From Alopecurus myosuroides (taxonomy: Eukaryota; Streptophyta; Magnoliopsida; Poales; Poaceae), in contig CM054062.1 in NCBI GenBank assembly GCA_028641055.1, positions 185,441,958-185,505,957 on the forward strand: DNA of 64,000 nt. Reading direction: 5' to 3'. The notes under the pieces are model-generated. The model saw only the letters and a program-made list of their open reading frames with translations, had not been told where the DNA came from and did not search any database. The translations under genes and the position numbers were made by a program. Shown one piece after another: positions 55,152 through 64,000 of this stretch. Position 1 is the stretch's first letter, and each line of letters begins with the position of its first letter.

Positions 55152-55921
55152 GGGATTGACCTGGTAAAACATCGAAGGAAAGGACGTAAGGAACAAAAAC
55201 TTGGAAGTTAGCAGGCAAGCAATTACCCGCAATTTGAACATAACCCGGCTATTGCCTCGCTGGGTCAAGAATGATTTGTCCGGGTATCAAGTGACCTTAC
55301 AAAATACATGGAGCTTTCCGTAAAAGCAAATGTTTGGAGAAGTTAGGGGGATGCTTATATGCTTACCATCTGCGAATGAGTCGGAGAAGTAAGATTTTCT
55401 GAGGAAGGAGAACAAGGGCGGAAATTTCAGATGGCCCGAGCTTAGATTGGGAATCTTATTTCTAAAATTGTGACCAGATTAACGATTACTGGAGTTAGGG
55501 GAGTAATATAAGCTATGAATCCTATCCATAGGAATGTTTATGGTAAGTATCAGTGAGTTAATCCGGCGCGGCCCGAGAAATTGCGGACCGCTCGATTCAG
55601 ATCTAATTAGAGGAAGAACTAAGAAATTGCGGGGGTAAGTTGGAGGATGTAAGGGACTTACTGAAGGAGATTGGAGTAAGGCCTTGCGGAGACAGATGGC
55701 GCAAGATTCGTGTCCTTTCGTGGTCGTTGGCCGGCGAATCGGAGGCTTGACGGTGGATTCGGGAGCTGGTGCGGCTCGCGCGGCGGCGGAGCGCAAACGA
55801 AGGCGGATGGGCTCCGGCGAGATGCGTGGGGTTCCCGTGGTGGCGCTCTGCGAGCTTGAACTTGGGGAGAAGAGAAATGGGGAAAGTGAGCCGTTAAGGG
55901 TTGAGTTTGCCTCCTGGGGTT

Positions 55922-55929
55922 TATTTATA
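55922..55929 (-). promoter_or_regulatory. TATA box of the antisense gene in element D
   Basis: TATAAATA on the minus strand, the same octamer as in element C, about 770 bp before the proposed ATG. The distance implies one or more leader introns. Confidence 0.5.
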
Positions 55930-56319
55930 ATAAACCGGGTGGAAAAATTTATCCTAACGGGCGAAACCCGGGAGTTGCGGAGTAATGGTTGGACATTTTG
56001 AAATTTGAAGACGTGCTTTATGTGCACTTAGATATGATCCCGAGAAAAGAGAAGGGGGGAATCTCTTTCCTGGTATTAGCACTAATTATCGAAGAAGGTG
56101 CGAAGTCATGGAGTTCCTTACTAAAGCTCGAGTCTGGAAGATTAAGGGAAAACCCTTGAGGGAGAGCCGGGCTTTTGCTTGGCTTCCTTGGTACCAGTCA
56201 CGGCTATTCATCAGCGCGCTGCGTCCTGATTTTCATATGTCTGTGTCTTATATTTCTGTAGGGAATAGCCGGCGCTTCGAAGAGTAAATCTTGGAAGCCC
56301 AGGCTATTCTGGGGACTAC

Positions 56320-56773
56320 TGATGAGGGGATAGTAACCCGGTATGCCAACTCCCAGGTGAGATTCGGCCCAAACGACGGATGGATCAAATCCGGCTAAGG
56401 ACAAAGAAGCTTCTAGAAGGCCCAGGACTTGTAAGGATCGTAACCCGGATTGTGGGTTACGGTAAGGAAAGTTAGGGTTCGTATGAAGAGTTCGAATAGG
56501 ACTCGAGAAGCGCTTTGTAGGGCAAGTCAAGGGGGATATGAGTACTATATAAACCAACCCCTGGGCTTCGCCTAAGAGGGATCCAAGTCATAGTTGTAAC
56601 ACCTGTTATCGAGTATCCAGTATAATCATATCGAGAGCCGGCGAGTTGTTTTCCGGTTCTTAGATTGCTTTCGCCATGTTCTCTTTCGAGCTAAACCCTC
56701 TCCCAAATACCTGTGTCGACTTGCCCCAAGATCAGTTACCTCAGGTAACATCTGCCGTGATTATCCCACGACA
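56320..56773 (+). repeat. Element D 3' LTR
   Basis: 454 bp, preceded by a TGGGGACTAC tract. It ends CCCACGACA and is followed by the TSD ACACT and the resumed LTR of element B. Confidence 0.92.
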
Positions 56774-58835
56774 ACACTTGTTAATCAAATGTAGATCATT
56801 GCTTCCACCTTAACCATTTGCATCCATATGCAATTCACATTGCATATGGGTCCAATTAAATTGTGTTATCTTGTCAAGTAGTTTATTTTGATGCATCTAT
56901 TAACATGACATGCATCATCCCATGTTTGTGCACTATGCCCTGATATTGATTGTTTATCTTCCTGCATTGTTTGTTTGCTTCTTCTCGGATACACGACGAC
57001 GTTGAGACCGACGATACTTACGACACCCCTTCTAAGGATCTAGCTCAGTACCAGGCTACTGGGTTTTGCAGGCAAGTTATCACTCACATGAACCACTGTG
57101 TTCCTTTCAACATTGGTTACCGATACTTTCCGTTGTTCTTTTCTGCTAGCCTTAGTAGTAGATGTTCTGTTACGACCCTATCACATGAATCCCTTAACAC
57201 CTGATATTGCCTCATCTCCCTTCCTACAACCATTGTTTGAGCCAGTGTCTTACTAGCATGCTTAGGTTGCTTTTGCTCGAGTCTGTTATCCGTTACTTTC
57301 TGTTACTACTCTATTACGTTGTGGGGCTCGATGTTTAATCAATCAATCATGCTAATGTTACTATTAATAATAAACTTGATGATAAGGCACCGGCAGGAGG
57401 CCCATGAGAGGTTTTGGAGCCTGCTAGTGTCGACCCTAATAGGAAAAGGGTCTTGTCTACTGATCCATGATGAGCGCACTACCCGCATTTGGGAAGCGAG
57501 TATGGGCGCCCCCCTCAACTTGACCTGATTCGCATCTCGTCCAAATCGCCTCATTTAGTTCGTGTTTTCCATTTGCCGCATGCATGTTTTTGCGAGCCCA
57601 GGCCAGGGTGGAACTTTTGTAGTCGGCATATAGGGGGACACGGTCTTAGAGTGCTATGAGGGTCCCTTTTCTTCGGGGCTTGATTAGCCGTGCGCCCAAG
57701 GTTCTTTGGGCTTGATGCGAAGAATGGTTGGTTGTGTTGAGTACCCCGCTTGGTGGAAGGGCCTTCCCATCTGGCGGGTTATTCATGAGTGTACGGCCAA
57801 ATTGGTGCAACCCTGCAGGGATAATCTTCTCGAGAAGCCGTGTTTTCCGCGGTTATGGATTACTTGGTGAAAGTACTGGCTAACAAGTACTCAGGACAAC
57901 TTAAACATAATGATCAAACATGTTACACCCCATGATTAATAACTTGACTAGTAATAGACTTATTGACACAATAATTTGACCCATCATTATTTCAACTGTG
58001 TGAGTTATCCTCGGATTGCTTCTTTGGATAAGGGGCGAGATCCAGGATGGGTTTGTTTGAAGTTATCTTTCAGTTGGTTACAATCCTCGATCTTATCTCC
58101 TTTCTGTTAGCCGGAAGTGGTAGAATCTCTGTAGTTGGTTAGTGCAGCCAGTTGCAGCATCTTTTACATCCCCTCTCTTTCGTTGAACCCAAGGCATCTG
58201 TGCTTGGTGTTGACGGGTTACACTTTGGTGAATTGTGAGTCTTGCTTGCCAGTACGTTTATGTACTGACCCCTTTGGGGCTGTGGTTTCCGCAGACCTAC
58301 GTTTCCGAGGATCTACATGGTGGCAACTACGTGGAGTATGACGAGACTGCTGACGAGTAGATAGCGGACCCGGGCAGGGTCCGAGACTTCGTGGATGGGC
58401 TCCGTCTGTTTGTTTCCGGCCTCTTAGGCCTATTTGGTTCTTGTCTGTACTCAGACACCATTGTTTGTTTCCGCTGCGATGTAATGATGTATTGTTGGGG
58501 AATGTGCCCTCTGAATGATTGTATTTGCTATCTCTGCTCTAATGAGAGCCATTTTGCAACTTATTTCAATCTTTTGTGTCGTAGAGATCTGTTGTGATAT
58601 CACTTGTTAAACGCCGTTGACGTACCATGTGTGTATGGTTTGAAGTACGTCGACGGAAGTGCCTTTGATCTCTAGTGGATAGTTTACATCGACGATGGAA
58701 TAGCAGGGCTTGTGTTGTCGCGCATAAGCGCAGGCCTACCAGGAAGCTGGGACGTGGGAGCAGTTATGCCCCATAATCCAAGCATCTGCTATCCAGTTCG
58801 TACGGTGAGTATCCCCTAGAAACCAGGGTGCGACA
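56774..58835 (+). mobile_element. Element B, 3' LTR, right part
   Basis: Continues the LTR interrupted at 31825 and matches 26394-28455 almost base for base, ending GGGTGCGACA. It is followed by GAAGT (58836-58840), the second copy of the B target repeat, which proves that B is complete around the nested C and D. Confidence 0.93.
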
Positions 58836-58840
58836 GAAGT

Positions 58841-59570
58841 GCAACATTGTTTTCCCTTCTCATCTAAAGTTTCAAGTTAGGATTTCACGAATTCTGGTTT
58901 CTCTAGGATGGTTATATCTACTAGACCATAAGAATGGAGGTGGTTGTGACATGATTTATCATGTTGCCTACTCATGATTGAGAACGGAGGCGTGTAAGCC
59001 CCGGAAGCAGATCCTCTATTCCTTAAGCAGTAGATATTGATCTTTTAGAAGCCCAGATGGGTTTTCCGTAGTACCTCAGGAGTTTTGTTCTCGTTTTCCC
59101 CGATGTTGATATCCTGTTCTTCTCAACATCCTTTTCGTCCGTTGAAATCTTGTTGTTGTTTTCCACTTCAATCCTTCTACCGGCGTCTAATCAAAACTTC
59201 CCAAATATCAAGTCTATCTGGCCAGAAAGGTTGTTGTTGTTGTTGTTGATTTTAGTATGCCTCCCACCTAATGAAGAACCACATTCCAGATAGTCTATTC
59301 TCCTAATGAATCAAGTTCTATCCAGCGATACACCCTCGATACAAAACCTCTACCTTTACTTGAAAATGTTCCGGTGGTTTCCAAATTCCCTGACATCTTT
59401 CCAGAAGAGTTGCCAGGGATGCTTATCATTTTGAACTTCCAGAAAAACTATCCAAGGTGCACGATGTGTTTCACGTGTCACGGCTCAAGAGGATCTTCCC
59501 AAGAAGTATCCGAACCTTTTCTTTTCTCAGTAGGAATCTCGGGGCGCGATTCCTTCAAGGGGGGGCGTTT
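58841..59570 (+). mobile_element. Element A internal region, right part
   Basis: Resumes A after element B and ends with the polypurine tract AAGGGGGGGCG before LTR2. It is similar to the element B internal region but with different deletions. A (TTG)n run lies near 59231-59248. Confidence 0.88.
59340..59535 (+). pseudogene. Gypsy pol relic: RT start joined to integrase C-terminus
   Basis: VPVVSKFPDIFPEELPGM is the conserved segment that opens the RT domain of chromovirus-like gypsy polyproteins. Within about 20 nt it changes to ELPEKLSKVHDVFHVSRLKR in another frame, a match to the end of integrase ahead of the chromodomain. More than 2 kb of pol is therefore missing at one junction. Confidence 0.75.
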
Positions 59571-62500
59571 TGTAACATCCCAAGTATGAAAATAGCCATT
59601 AGAATGTTTGCTCTCTGTTATTTTATGTTTTGCATCATGGCATCATGTTGATTGCATTTGTTTTGCTTGTTTTCCATTTGTTATTCTCTGCTTTGCTTTG
59701 TTTTCCAACTGTTTGCATTTGTTTTCCTTTGTTTTCTATTTGAATTTCAAACCAAACTTTAAACCTTTTGTTTCATCCTTTTGATGTTACAATTTCCAAA
59801 ATGATATTTCAAAATAAAACAATTGTTTGTTTCCATTAAAAGTTGTGATTCCAAAGTGTTGTTTTGTTTCTAACAGAAAATCATCTAATACCAAAAACAA
59901 TTGAAATTCAAACAATATTTCAAATGTTTTGTTCATGCTTGCTCTGTTACAATCTTTCCAATTAAAAGGTTCAATCAAAAACATCCATTTTGTTTCCATC
60001 AAACCATAAGGTTCAAAACTATTTACATGTTGGCTGTTAATAATCCACTTAATTCAATTGCTTTCAAATTCAAATAAAATCCCAAACAGCAAACCATTTT
60101 AGAAATTATGAAACTTACAAAACCAAACATTCATTTGGTAGCAAATAAACATGAATTTTTAAAACCATGCTTTTGAATTGCTTAAATTCAATTAATCCCT
60201 TAATTCAAATATAAAAGTGAATTCATTTATTTATTTCCAAACAGCAACCCCCTTTTGAACCTTTTTGAAAAACAAAAACTTGGCAAATTGTGGCTGTGAC
60301 ACAATTAATCAATACCACATTTTTTCTAATTTTCTAACCCCCAAAACTTGTCATTTTCTTCTCTATCTCAATTCAGCCAAAAAAAAAAAAACCGAATCAA
60401 AAAATAAAAAGAAGCCAGGGAGAGAGAGAGCACCAGCAAGCCCAGCCCAACTAATTCTTTTTGGCCCATACCCCTTCCCCCCGGTCGTCTTCCTCGTACG
60501 GCGCTCATCCAGGCACACCACGTAGCAGAGAAAGAACCAGCAACGGTGATCTCCACTCCACCTCCCCCTATAACCGGAGCTCGAGCCCTAGGGTTCCCTA
60601 ACCCTAACCCTAGACCTCTAGCCCTAGCGCCGCCGTCTCTTCTCTCTTCCTCCCCGTTTTCCCTCTGTCTCTGAACCTCTGTACCTGCGAGAGAGATACA
60701 GAGGGCACCTCCTCCCCATAGCCCCGACGACCACGGTCACCTCGAGGACCTTCTGACCCCGGGAATGGAACCGGCACCCCTCCAGCTCCGAGATCGCTGA
60801 AGGAATCACCGCCGGATACTGCCCGAGTCGCCGCCGCCGTGGAGTTTCCGCCGCCGGCCAACCTCTGCATCACCTCTGCCCCGACGCCTCCTGTCCGCTC
60901 GAGGCCATCGAGGTACGCCCCACCTCCTCCTTCCCTCGCCTCTCCTCCCTCATCTCGCCTCCCTTCTCCTCCCGCGGCCACGCACGCCACCCCACGCCTC
61001 CGGCGAGCGCCACCGCCAACCGCTGCCGGCGACCATCCCTCGATGGTATTCTGTCCGCCAGGTTCAGTACGTGCAGAAAATTCAGAAACATGCAGTGCAC
61101 CACAGCTTAACCCCACCGCATCCCCCTTCTGTACAAACCAAGCGCACCAGCCCAGTTGGTGTGTTCCTTGTGCGCACGCCCTAGGGGAGGGGTTCGAGTC
61201 CCCCTCCCACCAAAAACCCAACCTTTTTTTAATTCTAATTGTTTGGTCACAGAAACATCTCAGATTCACAGCTAGGCCCTTGCAAATTATTTCTAGCCCC
61301 TGCAAAATTTTTCCTAAGTCCCTAGTTCATAAAAAATGGCAGATTTGCACCAAATCTTGCAAAATGCCTAATTAATTCATCTTAACTCGAATTTTAACTT
61401 TTTAAATATGTTTTCTGTCCCAAATTGAATGTTCTATCCAAATATAAAATTTATTTACTGTTTTGAATATTTTAAATTGGTGCAATATTTGAAATCTTGT
61501 TTAATTCAATTAATTTTGCAAAAATCATAACTTGGGCATAAAAATTCCAAATTCCACAAACTAAATATGTTTTCCAATAAATTTTTCATGTACTTTCCAA
61601 ATATAAATTTTGTTTGCTGTTTTGAATAATTTAAATTGCTGAAAACAACTGTTTCTTATTTATTGCATTTAAAATTGCCAAAATAATAACTTGCTCATTT
61701 TAAATCCAATTTCAACAAATGAAATATGTTTTCCATGCAAAATTAAACCACCTTTCCAAATATAAAATTTGTTTCATGTTTTGAATAATTAAAATTGGTT
61801 AAATGATTTAAACCTTGTTTAAATCATTTAATATTGCTAAATTTATAACTTGATCAAAACAAATTCTTTTGGGACATATAAAATATGTTTTCAAACCACA
61901 AAAGTATAATATTTTCAAATATGAACTTCATCTAATGTTTTGAACAAATAAAAATTCACATAAGTTCATGTTTGAATTAGATTCATTTAATTCTTGCTTA
62001 AACTTGTTTATTTCATAAATAATTTATTTGAAATCCTTTTTCAACAAGTGAAACATGTAATCCACCTAAAATTTGGTGTTCTTTTCAAATATAAACTTTG
62101 TTATCTATTTTGAACAATTAATCTTGATGAAAACAACAAATTCTTGTGTGACACCTTTAAGTAACTAAAATTCCAAAACTTAATAAATGAATTTCCAAAC
62201 TTGTTAAACCTTATTTCAAATTGTTTCTATTGTTGTTATTTTGTTGTTTTCCTCATCCATGCATCATGCTAATTCACTTCCACATGATGATTAGTTGTAG
62301 AACAATTAATTCAACCATAATTCATGGGCTTTTCATATGCAACTCAGTTGCATGTGGGTCCATTTAATCATGTTGTTACCACATCAACTAGTTTATTTTG
62401 ATGCATCAAATAAATGGTCATGCATCATCCCATGTTTGTGCACTATGCCATGTTATTGATTGTTTGTTCTCTGCGTTGTTTGTTTGCTTCTTCTCGGATA

Positions 62501-64000
62501 TACGACGACGTTGAGACCGATGATACTTACGACACCCCTTCTAAGGATTTAGCTCAGTACCAGGCTACTGGGTTTGCAGGCAAGTTATCACTCACATGAA
62601 CCATCGTGTTCCTTTCAACATTGGTTACCGATACTTTCCGTTGTCTATTCTGCTAGCCCTATGATTAGTTGCTTCTGTTACGAACCTATCACATGTATCC
62701 TTTAACCCTGATATTGCCTCACCTCCATACCTATAACCTTTTGTTTGAGCCCGTGTCTTACTAGCATGCTTAGGTTGTTTTGCTCGAGTCTGTTACCCGT
62801 TACTTTCTGTTACTAAATTCCATTATGTTCTGGGGGCTCGATGTTTAATCAATCAATCATGCTAATGTTATTATCAATAATAAATTTGATGATAAGGCAC
62901 CGGCAGGAGGCCCTTTGTGGTTTTGAGGCCTGCTAGTGTCGACCCTAATAGGAAAAGGGTCTTGTCTACTGATCCATGATGAGCGCACTACCCGCATGTG
63001 GGAAGCGAGTATGGGCGCCCCCCTCAATTTGATTCGATTCGCATCTCGTCCAAATCGTCTCATTTAGTTCGGGTTTTCCATTTGCTGCATGCATGATCTT
63101 GCGAGCCCTTGGTACCCGGGTGGAACTTTCGTAGTTGGCATATAGGGGGACACGTTCTTAGAGTGCTATGAGGGTCCATTTTCTTCTGGGCTCGATTAGC
63201 CGTGCGCCCAAGGTGCTTTGGGCTTGATGCGAAGAAGAGTTGAGTTGTGTTGAGTGCCCCGCTTGGTGGAAGGGCCTTTCCATCTGGCGGGTTATTCATA
63301 CGTGTACGGCCAAATTGGTGCACCCCTGCAGGGATAATCTTCTCGAGAAGCCGTGTTTTCCGCGGTTATGGATTACTTGGTGAAAGTACTGGCTAACAAG
63401 TACTCAGGACAACTTAAACCTAATGATTAACAACCTTACACCCAATGATTAACAACTTGACTAGTAATAGGCTTATTGACACAATAATATGAACCATCAT
63501 TAATTCAACTGTGTGAGTTATCCTCGGATTGCTTCTTTGGATAAGGGGCGAGATCCAGGATGGGTTTGTTTGAGGTTAGTTGATAGGTTGGTTACGATAC
63601 ACGATCTTATCTCCTTTCTGTTAGCCGGAAGTGGTAGAAACTCTGTAATTGTTTAGAGCAGCCAGTTGCAGCATCCTTTATATCCCCTTTCTTCCGTTGA
63701 CCCAAAGCATCGGTGCTTGGTGTTGACGGGTTACACTTTGGTGAACTGTGAGTCTTGCTTGCCAGTACGTTTATGTACTGACCCCTTTGGGGCTGTGGTT
63801 TCCGCAGACCTACGTTTCCGAGGATCTACATGGTGGCTACTACGTGGAGTATGACGAGACTGCTGACGAGTAGATAGCGGACCCGGGCAGGATCCGAGAC
63901 TTCGTGGATGGGCTCCGTCTTTTCGTTTCCGGCCTCTTAGGCCTGTTTGGATCTTGTCTGTACTCAGACATGTTGAATGCTTCCGCTGTGATGTAACGAT
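59571..64000 (+). mobile_element. Element A, 3' LTR, cut by the window edge
   Basis: Starts TGTAACATCCCAAGTATG after the polypurine tract and follows LTR1 (18832 on) with scattered substitutions (roughly 35 seen by eye over 4.4 kb) and without the 316-bp duplication. About 0.3-0.4 kb of it should lie past the window, followed by GAGAC and the rest of the minus-strand copia LTR. Confidence 0.93.

Larger units (their letters stand above)
46882..56773 (+). mobile_element. Element D, non-autonomous Tat-like gypsy retrotransposon
   Basis: A 9.9-kb element with 454-bp LTRs (46882-47335 and 56320-56773), PBS, gag-protease on the plus strand, no RT/RNase H/integrase, and a spliced gene on the minus strand. 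TSD ACACT is at 31820-31824 (now separated by element C) and 56774-56778. The LTRs differ at about one position by eye. D must use enzymes from a relative to move. Confidence 0.92.

Noticed and set aside
31820..56778. A single large element between 31826 and 56773
   Set aside because: The outer ends (TGTCGTGG and CCACGACA) look like one inverted pair. Two distinct LTR pairs (912 bp and 454 bp) with separate TSDs show two elements side by side.

Overview
The window looks like a gene-poor stretch of a large grass genome, most likely Triticeae (wheat, barley, rye or Aegilops type). The reasons are an Angela/BARE-like copia solo LTR, Stowaway MITEs, two GC-rich 5' exons typical of grass genes, and a stack of nested Ty3/gypsy elements that fills the right 45 kb. 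The family-level calls come from recognised motifs, not from a database search.

Left part (1-17 kb), the genic island. From left to right it holds a copia solo LTR with a perfect 5-bp target-site duplication (TSD), a (CA)66 microsatellite, a Stowaway MITE, a poly(A)-tailed retroposon with a 15-bp TSD, a PIF/Harbinger DNA transposon with a decayed transposase, and two host genes on the minus strand. The first gene encodes a membrane steroid-binding protein (cytochrome-b5-like MAPR family, two exons split by a 5.4-kb intron full of small transposons). The second encodes an organellar guanylate kinase (four exons, complete, 289 aa). These two are the only host genes I can support.

Right part (17.8-64 kb), a five-level nest. 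A copia LTR (17839-18831) is cut by gypsy element A (18832 to beyond the window). A is cut by the related element B (24083-58835, TSD GAAGT). The second LTR of B is cut by element D (46882-56773, TSD ACACT). Element C (31826-46877, TSD CACTT) sits exactly at the left edge of D, one base inside its LTR. LTR-LTR divergence judged by eye falls in the expected order: A most, B less, C and D about one mismatch each.

A and B are derivatives with very long LTRs (5.1 and 4.4 kb) and about 1 kb of internal sequence. That internal sequence keeps only scraps of protease, the RT start and the integrase C-terminus. C and D belong to the Tat-like gypsy lineage. C has nearly intact gag-protease and RT-RNaseH-second RNaseH-integrase frames, separated by one in-frame TAG. 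D has gag-protease but lost almost all of pol. Both C and D carry, in the 3' part of the element and on the opposite strand, a separate intron-containing gene with its own TATA box. In C it is seven exons and 1324 codons with no break. In both elements the Gag frame begins inside the LTR and reads straight through the primer-binding site. The antisense gene and the LTR-initiated Gag are the most unusual biology in the window.
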